Below, one piece after another: positions 9,168-17,663 of a DNA stretch of 64,000 nt (its first letter is position 1; each line of letters starts with the position of its first letter). This DNA is from Shewanella saliphila (lineage in GTDB: Bacteria > Pseudomonadota > Gammaproteobacteria > Enterobacterales > Shewanellaceae): the NCBI RefSeq assembly GCF_014648295.1, contig NZ_BMQV01000010.1, forward strand, positions 39,346 to 103,345. The letters run 5' to 3'. Below the pieces are notes generated by a model. It saw only the letters and a list, made by a program, of their open reading frames with translations. It was not told the DNA's origin and did not search any database. A program made the position numbers and the translations under genes.

Positions 9168-9605
9168 TTAGCGTTCAACTACTGCAGCTGTCATACGTGA
9201 AATACAGCATAACTCGCCTGCACTATTGCGGATTAATATTTCCCATACAGAGCTACGCTTACCAAGATGTACTGGTTTTGCAATTGCCGTTAACTCACCA
9301 TTACGTGAGGCTTTTAAATGGTTGGCGTTAATTTCTTGGCCAACACAATAGTAGCGAGTAAAGTCGACGACAAAATTAGCCGCATAACTGGCAACGGTTT
9401 CAGCTAATGCGACATTGGCTCCGCCATGTACAATCCCTAACGGGTTATGTACCGAGGGGTTAGCAGGCATGGTTGCCACCATATAATCATCGCCAATCTC
9501 GGTAATTTTAATGCCTAGAGTTTGCATTAATGTGCCTTTTCCCTGCATCCCTGCATCTAAACGGGCACAATCTTCTATGGTGAAATCGGTAAACCAAATA
9601 CTCAT
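9168..9605 (-). CDS. Hotdog-fold thioesterase, PaaI/YdiI-like
   Basis: 145 residues, the usual length of a single hotdog domain. The family signature is HNPLGIVHGGANVALAETVASYAA (about residues 52-75), with NPLGIVHGG supplying the usual catalytic-site Gly and His region and E in ALAET the likely nucleophile or base. Family members hydrolyse acyl-CoA thioesters (for example aromatic or menaquinone-precursor CoA esters); the substrate cannot be read from the sequence. GGAAAG lies six bases before the ATG. It follows a LuxR-type gene on the same strand, but a terminator between them indicates separate transcripts. Confidence 0.85.
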   Translation of the reverse strand: MSIWFTDFTIEDCARLDAGMQGKGTLMQTLGIKITEIGDDYMVATMPANPSVHNPLGIVHGGANVALAETVASYAANFVVDFTRYYCVGQEINANHLKASRNGELTAIAKPVHLGKRSSVWEILIRNSAGELCCISRMTAAVVER

Positions 9606-9677
9606 GACAGCTTTCCATTTTTGTTATTAATAATCCTAGTGTACTGTTTTGATTAATATTTTTAAAGATAAACAAAA

Positions 9678-9695
9678 AAGGAGCCGAAGCTCCTT
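9678..9695 (-). terminator. Rho-independent terminator of the LuxR-type regulator gene
   Basis: On the minus strand AAGGAGC, loop TTCG, GCTCCTT, then T4-5. A UUCG-type tetraloop closes the stem. It lies 25 bases after the regulator stop. Confidence 0.85.
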
Positions 9696-9719
9696 GATTA
9701 ATCAATATTGCCACCTGTT

Positions 9720-10388
9720 TTAACTGACTAATTCGCAGTGACTTTGGTAAGTCTGGGCCCAACGTAATAGTTCAACACGGTTACGCGATTCAGTTTTTCT
9801 AAAAATAGAAGAGATATGCGCTTTAACCGTATGCTCACTAATGCATAAACGCTGCGCGATTTCTTTGTTACGTGCGCCACTCGATACTAACTGAATAATG
9901 GTGCGTTCGCGGTTTGTTAGCCGTTGCATAATGGCTTCAGTTTCTTCTGTTACATCAACATTGGTGTCAAGTTGTTGTACTAAACGCCTAAATATTTTGC
10001 TAATCAGTGGTCTGTCATACCACAGCTCATCTGAGACCATTTTACGTAGACCAGTTAACATTAAGTCCATACGTTGGTCACTATACAATAATCCGCGCAC
10101 GCCAAGCAGCAAGGCAGACTCCTGATCGAGCGAGCCGCGTTCAACTTGGTAAAGTGCCACTGGAACATGGTTAACTAAGCGTGAAGCCAGCAAAGGGATG
10201 CCTTTTGCATCAAGCGCAGCCCCCTTTTGTGAAATGAGATAAAAGTTATTCGAATTTTTATCAAGTTCAAGCTCAGCAGCATGCTTAACAATCCGGGTTT
10301 TTAAGCCGATTGATTCAGCTAAAATAGCTAAATGGCATGGTGCGGCTATTTGATGTAAAAACACCAATTCATCGATATTAGAACTCAT
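9720..10388 (-). CDS. LuxR/CsgD-type response regulator-like transcription factor
   Basis: 222 residues. The C-terminal LuxR helix-turn-helix lies at about 151-212: LTNRERTIIQLVSSG, NKEIAQRLCISEHTVKAHI, IFRKTESRNRVELLRWA. The N-terminal 140 residues look like a degenerate receiver domain without the normal cluster of acidic residues and phosphoacceptor, as in CsgD and VpsT, which control curli or matrix genes. So it is probably not controlled by classical phosphorylation; binding of a small ligand such as c-di-GMP is known for VpsT but not shown here. Start: the ATG at 10388 follows GGGAG by seven bases; a GTG directly before it is in frame. Its targets are not evident from the neighbours. 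Confidence 0.85.
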   Translation of the reverse strand: MSSNIDELVFLHQIAAPCHLAILAESIGLKTRIVKHAAELELDKNSNNFYLISQKGAALDAKGIPLLASRLVNHVPVALYQVERGSLDQESALLLGVRGLLYSDQRMDLMLTGLRKMVSDELWYDRPLISKIFRRLVQQLDTNVDVTEETEAIMQRLTNRERTIIQLVSSGARNKEIAQRLCISEHTVKAHISSIFRKTESRNRVELLRWAQTYQSHCELVS

Positions 10389-10804
10389 CACTCTTCTCCC
10401 TGAAAAGCTTATTTTTGCTCTTTAACACTTGAGCACATCCTGAGCAACATTCTATACGTAAAGCTCATACCTTGACTAGCCTTAAGTCTTAGACGCGCCG
10501 CCTGCTTGTTGTTTATTTTGCTTTGCATTTAATACTTTAGAGTAATAACACTAATCAGTGTCTTAATCTGTCAAATTAACGCTAGGCCGCTAATTCACTC
10601 AATAAGTTGATGTAATCAGGTGCGGTTCAATTAACAAACACCGTTCTCATAAAGCAATAATAGTAAATTTTTGCTAGTGCATAGGGTTATTATGTCAATC
10701 AAAAGTATGAATAGGTCGTAAGACTGACAAACTACGCACTTTTATAAGCACTTGCCCGATGTAACAACTGGGCTGTAACAACAAGCTTGAAAACTCAGCG
10801 GGCC
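10389..10804. other. Intergenic region between the LuxR-type and YjdF-type genes
   Basis: About 415 bases upstream of the regulator and downstream of the YjdF-like gene (both minus strand). I find no convincing open frame with a ribosome site, no strong terminator and no repeat. It probably contains an extended regulator promoter. Confidence 0.4.
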
Positions 10805-11419
10805 CTAATGTGTAGGCTTAGTCATTATTTGCGAAATCTGTTTATTGTGAATCGGTGTCAGCAATAACAATGCCGTAATGCCGCCAATTAACGCTAAAAA
10901 CATATCAGACTGTGTGTCCCATACGTAACCTTGAGTCCCTAAAAATGCTTCGGCATTTTCACCTGTCGCCGCAGCAACCCACCATTCAATAAGCTCATAA
11001 AAAGCAGAAAACGCCAGCACAAAACACACTGCCAAAAATTGGCACCAAGCTCCTATTTGCATCACCTGTTTACGAATAAAAATTTCTCGCGCCAAAATGA
11101 CCGGAATAAATCCCTGAGCAAAGTGGCCCACTTTGTCGTAATTATTACGTTCGCTGCCCATCACTTGGGCTAACCAATCAAATAAAGGTACTTCTGCATA
11201 GGTAAAACGGGCACCGACAAATAACACGCAGCAGTGAACCAAAATAAGCCCATAAGCCAATGACGTCAGCGGGAAGCTTTTACGACTAAAAAATAAAATG
11301 GGTAACGCGATTAATGCGGGGATAGCCTCGAGCCACCAGGTAAAGATGTCTTTAGGATTACTGACCGACCATAGCAATACCATTAGGTAAATCGCCATCC
11401 ATATTACGCGCATTTTCAT
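10805..11419 (-). CDS. DUF2238 integral membrane protein (YjdF-like)
   Basis: 204 residues with about six hydrophobic helices. Family features are the conserved polar stretch NNYDKVGHFAQGFIPVILAREIF (His and Asp in the membrane) and AFYELIEWW followed by FLGTQGYVWDTQSDMFLALIGG, with buried Glu, Asp and Trp. This is the DUF2238/YjdF family, of unknown function. AAGGAA seven bases before the ATG at 11419 supports the start; the ATG at 11413 is an alternative. It is divergent from serA. No operon partner is visible. Confidence 0.85.
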   Translation of the reverse strand: MKMRVIWMAIYLMVLLWSVSNPKDIFTWWLEAIPALIALPILFFSRKSFPLTSLAYGLILVHCCVLFVGARFTYAEVPLFDWLAQVMGSERNNYDKVGHFAQGFIPVILAREIFIRKQVMQIGAWCQFLAVCFVLAFSAFYELIEWWVAAATGENAEAFLGTQGYVWDTQSDMFLALIGGITALLLLTPIHNKQISQIMTKPTH

Positions 11420-11549
11420 CCTAAATTCCTTATCTACGATATTGTTCTTAATTTAAAATATTACTTTAGCCATCTAGCCCTCCACAAGCTCTAAAAAAAG
11501 TGCTACTTTGGCATTGCGTCGGAAGTCCGCATTTATATCATAACTATCA

Positions 11550-11588
11550 GTATATGCATTAACACTAATCGTGTATGCATTAAGCATA
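11550..11588 (+). promoter_or_regulatory. Repeated TATGCATTA motif in the serA promoter region
   Basis: TATATGCATTA and TGTATGCATTA are spaced by about two helical turns, 30-70 bases upstream of the serA ATG, followed by a further GCAT. The spacing suggests a regulator site (Lrp controls serA in enterobacteria), but the regulator is inference. Confidence 0.3.
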
Positions 11589-11621
11589 AGCACCATTGAA
11601 TGATAAGAGGGTACCCATATC

Positions 11622-12851
11622 ATGGCGAAACACTCGCTTGACAAGGATAAAATTAAAATCCTGCTGTTGGAGGGCGTACACCAAACTGCGGTTGATGTAC
11701 TAGAACGTGCAGGTTACACCAATATTGAATATCACAAAGCCTCGTTAGGCGAAGAGGCACTGCTTGCTTCGATTAAAGATGCTCACTTTATTGGGTTACG
11801 TTCCCGCACTCAGCTGACTGCAGAAGTATTACACCACGCTGAAAAACTCGTCGCGATTGGTTGTTTTTGTATCGGCACTAATCAAGTTGATTTATCAACC
11901 GCTGAAAAGCTGGGGATCCCCGTTTTCAACGCACCGTTTTCTAACACGCGTAGTGTTGCAGAATTAGTGATTGGCGAAATCATTATGTTGATGCGCGGCA
12001 TTCCACAACGTAATGCGATTTCGCACCGTGGCGGCTGGTTAAAGAGCGCCAGCGGCAGTGTTGAAGTTCGTGGTAAAACTCTAGGTGTGATTGGTTATGG
12101 CCATATTGGTACTCAGCTCGGTATTTTGGCTGAAACCTTAGGCATGAGAGTCATTTTCTTTGATATCGAAGACAAATTACCACTGGGTAATGCTTCGCAA
12201 ATTCATTCAATGGACGATTTACTCGCTCAAGCAGATGTTGTGAGTCTTCACGTACCTGAAACGCCACAAACTAAAGATATGTTTGCTAAAGCTGAATTTG
12301 CCAAAATGCGTCAGGGCAGTTTCTTTATCAATGCTTCACGCGGAACCGTCGTTGATATTGAAGACCTCGCAAGTGCATTAAACTCAGAACATTTAGCCGG
12401 TGCTGCTATTGACGTATTCCCAGTTGAACCTAAATCAAATGACGATGAATTTATCACGCCATTACGTGGTTTAGACAATGTGCTGCTTACGCCACACATT
12501 GGTGGTAGTACTGCAGAAGCGCAAGAAAACATTGGTATTGAAGTCGCTGGTAAGTTAGTTAAATACTCAGATAACGGTTCAACCTTGTCTGCGGTTAACT
12601 TCCCTGAAGTGTCTCTTGCACAGCACCGTGGCACCTCACGCTTATTACACATTCACCAAAACCGTCCTGGTGTGTTGATTAAAATCAACCAAGCGTTTTC
12701 TGAAAAAGGCATTAACATTGCCGCTCAGTACTTACAAACCACTGCAGAAATCGGTTACGTGGTAATGGAAGTCGATTCAGATCAAGCAGAAGAAGCGTTA
12801 GTTGAACTTAAATCAATTGAAGGCACCATTCGTGCTCGAGTATTGTTTTAA
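11622..12851 (+). CDS. serA: D-3-phosphoglycerate dehydrogenase SerA
   Basis: 409 residues, the length of the E. coli-type enzyme. Oxidises 3-phosphoglycerate with NAD to start serine synthesis. The substrate-binding part is split around a Rossmann domain with VIGYGHIGTQLG (about 154-165). Catalytic residues are recognisable in NASRGTVVD (Arg), the Glu of the FPVEP region, and the His of LTPHIGGST (about 291). A C-terminal ACT domain (about 335-409, beginning LLHIHQNRPGVLIKIN) provides serine feedback inhibition. It is a single-gene unit with a strong terminator 40 bases downstream. Confidence 0.96.
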   Translation: MAKHSLDKDKIKILLLEGVHQTAVDVLERAGYTNIEYHKASLGEEALLASIKDAHFIGLRSRTQLTAEVLHHAEKLVAIGCFCIGTNQVDLSTAEKLGIPVFNAPFSNTRSVAELVIGEIIMLMRGIPQRNAISHRGGWLKSASGSVEVRGKTLGVIGYGHIGTQLGILAETLGMRVIFFDIEDKLPLGNASQIHSMDDLLAQADVVSLHVPETPQTKDMFAKAEFAKMRQGSFFINASRGTVVDIEDLASALNSEHLAGAAIDVFPVEPKSNDDEFITPLRGLDNVLLTPHIGGSTAEAQENIGIEVAGKLVKYSDNGSTLSAVNFPEVSLAQHRGTSRLLHIHQNRPGVLIKINQAFSEKGINIAAQYLQTTAEIGYVVMEVDSDQAEEALVELKSIEGTIRARVLF

Positions 12852-12890
12852 TCTCACAACGTAATTAACTGGGGTTAATTAAGTTGTTCA

Positions 12891-12920
12891 AAAAGCTATC
12901 TTGTGCACAAGGTAGCTTTT
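12891..12920 (+). terminator. Rho-independent terminator of serA
   Basis: AAAAGCTATCTTGTG followed by CACAAGGTAGCTTTT with one wobble, ending in T7. Confidence 0.9.
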
Positions 12921-13013
12921 TTTATTGCCTTTAAACCTCAACCCTCTGTTGAGTATTGAGTTAATCCGTTACACTTCAAACCATATCGTCTTATTCTTTC
13001 GTTAGGGATCGTT

Positions 13014-13976
13014 ATGACCATTTCAGCAAGCCAACCAGATTGGGACTTCATCGCCACCTCTCCAGCATTAATGTTATCCAGTTTATCTCATATGGGATTA
13101 ATCGAAGTCACCGGTGAACAAGGTCGCAGCTTTATTCATGGCCAAGTCACCACCGATATTACCTCGTTAACGGCAGACCAATGGAAATGGGGCGCACACT
13201 GCGATCCTAAAGGAAAAATGCTAGCCAGCTTCCGCACATTTGCCATTGCAGACAGCTTGTTTATGCTTATGCCAACATCAACCCTTGAGCTTGACTTACC
13301 GCAACTCAAAAAATACGCGGTATTTAGTAAAGCAGAGCTCAGCGATGTCAGCAGCCAGTATCAAATTATTGGCGTAGCGGGCAATGAGGCACAAGCATTT
13401 ATCACCCAGCAATTTGGAGATGTATCTGCAGCATTAACCTTGGTTGATGGTGGTGCGGTATTGCGTGATGGTGAGCGTTTTATTGTCATCATTACTAATG
13501 ATAAAGCCGCGGCATTAATCAGTGCCTCACAACAAACATTGGTTGACGCTAAGGCGTGGCAAGCATTAGAAATCAAAGCAGGTTACCCTAATATTGACGC
13601 AAGCCACTCGGGCCAATACGTTGCACAAATGTGTAACCTGCAAGCCATTGATGGAATCAGTTTCAATAAAGGTTGCTATATGGGCCAGGAAACCATTGCC
13701 AGAATGAAATACCGTGGTGGTAACAAACGTGCACTGTATATTTTGTCGGGCACCACCAGCACAACCATTAACACTGAAACCCAATTAGAAATCGCCTTAG
13801 AAGATGGTTTCCGTCGTGGCGGTAATATTATTGAGTGCGTACAGCAAGGTGAAAATGTTTTGCTTACTGCAGTATTAGCTAACGATACCGAAAACACTGC
13901 AAAGCTGCGGATTGCTGACGATGAAAGCTCACAATTAAGCATTATTGAACTGCCATATTCATTAGCCGATGCTTAA
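13014..13976 (+). CDS. ygfZ: tRNA-modifying / Fe-S maintenance protein YgfZ (GcvT fold)
   Basis: 320 residues, close to E. coli YgfZ (326). The diagnostic motif KGCYMGQE (about residues 221-228) contains the conserved Cys of the YgfZ family. The N-terminal part has the folate-binding GcvT-like fold, with FIHGQVTTDI and WGAHCDPKGKM. In E. coli this protein takes part in folate-dependent upkeep of Fe-S enzymes such as MiaB and so affects tRNA thiomethylation. AGGGAT six bases before the ATG supports the start. It stands alone, with its own terminator. Confidence 0.93.
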   Translation: MTISASQPDWDFIATSPALMLSSLSHMGLIEVTGEQGRSFIHGQVTTDITSLTADQWKWGAHCDPKGKMLASFRTFAIADSLFMLMPTSTLELDLPQLKKYAVFSKAELSDVSSQYQIIGVAGNEAQAFITQQFGDVSAALTLVDGGAVLRDGERFIVIITNDKAAALISASQQTLVDAKAWQALEIKAGYPNIDASHSGQYVAQMCNLQAIDGISFNKGCYMGQETIARMKYRGGNKRALYILSGTTSTTINTETQLEIALEDGFRRGGNIIECVQQGENVLLTAVLANDTENTAKLRIADDESSQLSIIELPYSLADA

Positions 13977-13997
13977 TTAAATCAGCATGTTAATCTA

Positions 13998-14024
13998 TAA
14001 AAGCGAGCCTTAGGTTCGCTTTTT
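13998..14024 (+). terminator. Rho-independent terminator of ygfZ
   Basis: AAAAGCGAGCC, loop TTA, GGTTCGCTTTTTT, about 25 bases after the stop codon. Confidence 0.88.
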
Positions 14025-14097
14025 TATTTTTGAACATTTGCGCTTTATATGACGTATATTGTTGTTATAACATTGCGCGTTAGTAAATGTTCTCTCA

Positions 14098-14195
14098 GCG
14101 AGAATTTAAAAGGGCTTAAACAAGGCGTATGACTGAATGAATAGTTGTTCTCTTTCGAAGTCATGCAACGCAGTGTAAGCCCTTTTAAAACTCGC
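14098..14195 (+). repeat. Structured hairpin repeat, copy A
   Basis: Outer stem: GCGAG-AA-TTTAAAAGGGCTTA (14098-14118) pairs with TAAGCCCTTTTAAA-A-CTCGC (14176-14195). Inner stem: GCGT-ATGACT (14125-14134) pairs with AGTCAT-GCA-ACGC (14159-14171). The loop has GTTGTTCTCTTTC. The same skeleton (aaggcgt, stem, GTTGTTC.CTTTC, complementary stem, three-base bulge, ACGC) occurs in copies B and C, but with CGCTAT/ATAGCG as the stem. It is a non-coding, probably mobile or exapted element. Confidence 0.75.
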
Positions 14196-14202
14196 CTGAA
14201 AG

Positions 14203-14332
14203 GAATGCCCCAGCGGCTTTTGCTTTGCGTTCTCGCTATTTGAAAGGGAACAACCATTACTACATAGCGACGCCTTAATCAAAAACCGCTGGATGCATTC
14301 TGAGTGGTCACTTATTAATGCGCAATGGTATT
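14203..14332 (-). repeat. Structured hairpin repeat, copy B (inverted, adjacent to copy A)
   Basis: Read on the minus strand it matches copy C at 54 kb almost base for base over about 125 bases. Outer stem GAATGC-C-CCAGCGG (14203-14216) pairs with CCGCTGG-AT-GCATTC (14286-14300). Inner stem GCGT-TCT-CGCTAT (14227-14239) pairs with ATAGCG-ACGC (14264-14273). The loop is CCCTTTC-type, with GTTGTTC on the minus strand. A conserved tail AATGCG.AATGGTATTA extends to 14332. Confidence 0.85.
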
Positions 14333-14401
14333 ATGATGACATTAAGCGGTTTTATATGACTGCATTAATGGCGCGGTAACCACATTCGTTATGGAGCGAC
14401 T

Positions 14402-15106
14402 ATGACCAGCATTGTCACCTTAGACAGCATCAACAAAGGATTTCGTGATGGTGAGTCATTCCATTGTGTACTGCAGCAAGTCAGCCTCACACTGCACCAA
14501 GGGCAAACCATTGCATTAACGGGTCCTAGTGGCAGCGGTAAAAGTACCTTACTGAACATTATTGGTGGCTTTGAAACTATCGACAGTGGCGACATGTTGA
14601 TCCGCCAAGGTGACACGCTGCATTCGGTGACTCAGTGGCAAGATAAGCACTGGAGTCAATACCGCCGCCAATCACTTGGAGTGATATTTCAGCAATTTAA
14701 TTTACTGACGCCCCTTAATGTCCGCGACAATATTCAATTTTCATTGGCACTCAATCAATTAAGCTGGAGCCCCTGGTGTGACGAATTATGCCACCAGCTT
14801 GGACTGACACCACTGCTCGACCGCAGTGTTGAAAACCTCTCCGGTGGACAGCAACAGCGAGTTGCCATTGCACGCGCCTTAGCACACAAGCCGCAATTAA
14901 TTTTGGCCGACGAACCCACAGGTAACCTTGACCAGCACGCCGGCCTGCAAGTGATGCAATTACTGACCGACTTAGCTAAACAAGCCAATTGTTGTATTTT
15001 GATGGTGACTCACAGCGAAGAGTGTGCGCAGTTTATGCAACATCGCTGGCACGTTGAAAACCAACAAATTGTCGTCAACCCTGCCGATAGTCAGCTGCAA
15101 GGGTAA
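14402..15106 (+). CDS. ABC transporter ATP-binding protein (LolD/MacB type)
   Basis: 234 residues. Walker [10 protein letters not shown] (about 41-49), Q-loop VIFQQFN, signature [15 protein letters not shown] (about 146-160), Walker B LILADEPT and the switch His in MVTHS are all intact. The family energises FtsX-type permeases that move lipoproteins or peptides from the membrane or resist antimicrobial compounds, rather than import. GGAG eight bases before the ATG supports the start. The permease gene begins four bases after its stop and an AttH-like lipoprotein gene follows, making a three-gene operon. Confidence 0.92.
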   Translation: MTSIVTLDSINKGFRDGESFHCVLQQVSLTLHQGQTIALTGPSGSGKSTLLNIIGGFETIDSGDMLIRQGDTLHSVTQWQDKHWSQYRRQSLGVIFQQFNLLTPLNVRDNIQFSLALNQLSWSPWCDELCHQLGLTPLLDRSVENLSGGQQQRVAIARALAHKPQLILADEPTGNLDQHAGLQVMQLLTDLAKQANCCILMVTHSEECAQFMQHRWHVENQQIVVNPADSQLQG

Positions 15107-15110
15107 GCCA

Positions 15111-17663
15111 ATGAAAACAGACGCATTCGCCACTCGCCGCTTACTATTGTGTTTGCGCTTGTTTGCCAGCCATTACCGCCATGCTCCCTTGCAAGCCAGT
15201 GCCATTTTACTCGGTATTATGCTGGCCGTGACTTTACTGATTGGGGTGTATGCCACGAATGCCAATGCCAAACAAAGCTATGGCAATGTGTCAGAACTGC
15301 TTAGCAAGCAAGCCAGCGTATCCATTAGTCACCTCACACAAGACACGATCAACGAAGCCATTTATTTTACGCTAGCCAATGCGGGTTTTGACGCTATAGC
15401 AAGTATTGAAGGCGTGGCGACAGATGAGCAAGGGCGCTTATGGCGAGTCAATAGCAGCGATATTATTGCCGCGATAAGCACAGGCTTAGCCCAAGATGAG
15501 CAGGCAAGCTCATCAGTGGCTTCGGTCAATATCCCGCTTGCTGAATTGCTCGCAGGCCAACCCAAAGTATTGATGTCAGCAAGTCAGCAAGAGCGCATCA
15601 ATAAGGTGACCAATCAATCGCAAACTATCACCTTAAATAATATCCCGCTAGACATCGTGACCATTGATGAGCAATGGGGGTTAGGCTCAGCCCTACTCGC
15701 CGATATTTCGTTAGCGCAGCCACTGCTTAACATGCAAGGTAAGCTGAGCTACATTGCGGTATTCAACGCAGATAAATCTGAAACCGACAGTGAGCTAATC
15801 ACTCGTCTCACACACACCTTAACTCAAGCAGGCGTAGACAGCAGCCAGTTACGCTTTACAACACAAGCTAGCGAGGGTGAGTCTCTTAGCGCGTTAACGG
15901 CCAGTTTTCATTTAAACTTGGATGCCATGAGTATGTTGGCGTTTGTTGTAGGCTTATTTATTGCCTACAACGGCGTGCGTTATAGCTTAATGAAACGCCA
16001 AAAGCTGTTAGTGCAAATTATGCAGCAAGGGGTTGATCGTCGCACAGTAATGCTTGCCTTAAGCATTGAAATCATCAGCTTAGTGTTTATGGGTTGTGTG
16101 TTAGGTTTTATTGTTGGCTTACAATTGTCGCAATGGCTACAGCCCATGGTTGCCCTTACACTAGAGCAGTTATATGGCGCTAAACTGTTACCGGGTAACT
16201 GGCAATGGCAATGGTTTGCGCAAGCACTTGCCCTGACATTGTCTGCCGCCTTTGCCGCCTGCATCCCAATGTTGCTTAGCTTGGTCAATACCCCACTTGC
16301 ACAGGGGGCACAAAAACAGCCGCAAAATAAACAATTTAATATCATTCATCGACGCCAGTTTATTATCGCGGTGATATTGTTATTGCTGTGCACCGTCGCT
16401 TTCGCCTTTACCGAACAATATCGCCATAGCTTAGTGCTATTAGGCGCCTTAGTCGTCGCCATCCCACTATTATTGCCACAATGCCTACATTGGGTAGTAA
16501 ACCTACTCAGTGCAGCCATGCCCAAAGGATTATGGCAATACGTGGTTGCCGAAACCAAAGAGATTATTGCCCCACTTGCCCTCGCCATGATGGCCATTTT
16601 ACTGGCACTGTGCGCCAATATCGCAATGAACACTTTGGTTGGTAGCTTTGAAATCACCTTAAAAAAATGGCTTGATGCACGTTTGCATGCTGATTTATAT
16701 ATTAGGCCAAACCCGAATCAGATGGAGGCGTTAATTATACTGTTGGCAAAGGATCCTAAAGTGGAAGCCACTTATGAACAATGGACCGTGGACAGCAGCC
16801 TAAGTAGGGCAAAAACACCGCAAACTCAAGTGCCTATTAACCTAGTCAGTCGCGACCATTTATCGTTAACCGACACCACGGTATTTAAAACAACCGCGGA
16901 TAATTTTTGGCCAGCATTTACTGCAGGTCACAGCATTATGATCAGTGAACCATTGTCGATAAAATATCAGCTCAACATTGGCGATAAAGTACAATTATCA
17001 CAACTGCAACAACATACATTAACCGTTGGCGCAATCTATTATGATTATGGCAACCCTAAGGGCGAAGTCCTTATTAGCCAGTCATTATGGCGACAATCTC
17101 CTCTGCCGACTAAACCTTTCAGTTTGGCTGTCAATTATCAAGGTGAGCTAAGCACATTACAAAATAACATTAGTCAGCAGCTCAACTTGTCATCGGCGTA
17201 CATGTACAGCCAACAACGGATTAAAACCGAAGCCATTACCATATTTAATAAAACCTTCTCAATTACCGTCGTGCTCAACAGCTTAACGTTATTAGTTGCC
17301 GCTATTGGTTTATTCAGCGCTTGCGTGATGCTCACCCAGGCGAGACAAGCGCCATTGGCGCGTTTATATGCTCTCGGCGTGAGTCGCAATCAATTACGAT
17401 TAATGGTCGTAGTGCAAATGTTATTTATTGTATTGTTAACCTGTCTCGTGGCATTACCAATGGGCGCATTGCTAGGTTATTTGTTGATACATAAAGTGAC
17501 CTTACAGGCCTTTGGTTGGAGTATTGCGATGATCTGGGACTGGGCAGCTTATGGTCAGGTTGTTGTTATCGCGATCATCAGTTGCTTACTGGCGGTGAGC
17601 TTACCGTTATATTGGCAAACCCGAAAACCTTTAATATCCAGTTTACAACAGGAAGCACTATGA
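15111..17663 (+). CDS. FtsX-family ABC transporter permease
   Basis: 850 residues from the ATG at 15111, preceded by AGGG. The frame is open further upstream, but that part overlaps the ATPase gene and has no ribosome site. It has one helix near the N terminus (about 28-48), a large extracytoplasmic domain (about 50-265), a block of helices (about 270-420), four more around 425-520, a second extracytoplasmic domain (about 525-720) and a final FtsX helix block (about 725-845). This is the duplicated, about eight-to-ten-helix layout of large FtsX permeases partnered with LolD-like ATPases. Its stop overlaps the start of the lipoprotein gene by four bases (ATGA). The exported substrate is unknown. 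Confidence 0.9.
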   Translation: MKTDAFATRRLLLCLRLFASHYRHAPLQASAILLGIMLAVTLLIGVYATNANAKQSYGNVSELLSKQASVSISHLTQDTINEAIYFTLANAGFDAIASIEGVATDEQGRLWRVNSSDIIAAISTGLAQDEQASSSVASVNIPLAELLAGQPKVLMSASQQERINKVTNQSQTITLNNIPLDIVTIDEQWGLGSALLADISLAQPLLNMQGKLSYIAVFNADKSETDSELITRLTHTLTQAGVDSSQLRFTTQASEGESLSALTASFHLNLDAMSMLAFVVGLFIAYNGVRYSLMKRQKLLVQIMQQGVDRRTVMLALSIEIISLVFMGCVLGFIVGLQLSQWLQPMVALTLEQLYGAKLLPGNWQWQWFAQALALTLSAAFAACIPMLLSLVNTPLAQGAQKQPQNKQFNIIHRRQFIIAVILLLLCTVAFAFTEQYRHSLVLLGALVVAIPLLLPQCLHWVVNLLSAAMPKGLWQYVVAETKEIIAPLALAMMAILLALCANIAMNTLVGSFEITLKKWLDARLHADLYIRPNPNQMEALIILLAKDPKVEATYEQWTVDSSLSRAKTPQTQVPINLVSRDHLSLTDTTVFKTTADNFWPAFTAGHSIMISEPLSIKYQLNIGDKVQLSQLQQHTLTVGAIYYDYGNPKGEVLISQSLWRQSPLPTKPFSLAVNYQGELSTLQNNISQQLNLSSAYMYSQQRIKTEAITIFNKTFSITVVLNSLTLLVAAIGLFSACVMLTQARQAPLARLYALGVSRNQLRLMVVVQMLFIVLLTCLVALPMGALLGYLLIHKVTLQAFGWSIAMIWDWAAYGQVVVIAIISCLLAVSLPLYWQTRKPLISSLQQEAL

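Noticed and set aside
15024..15110. Upstream extension of the FtsX permease frame
   Set aside because: It overlaps the end of the ATPase gene, has no ribosome site, and the ATG at 15111 follows AGGG and gives a normal N terminus.
17516..17659. Upstream extension of the AttH-like gene
   Set aside because: It lies inside the permease gene; the ATG at 17660 gives a proper lipoprotein signal.
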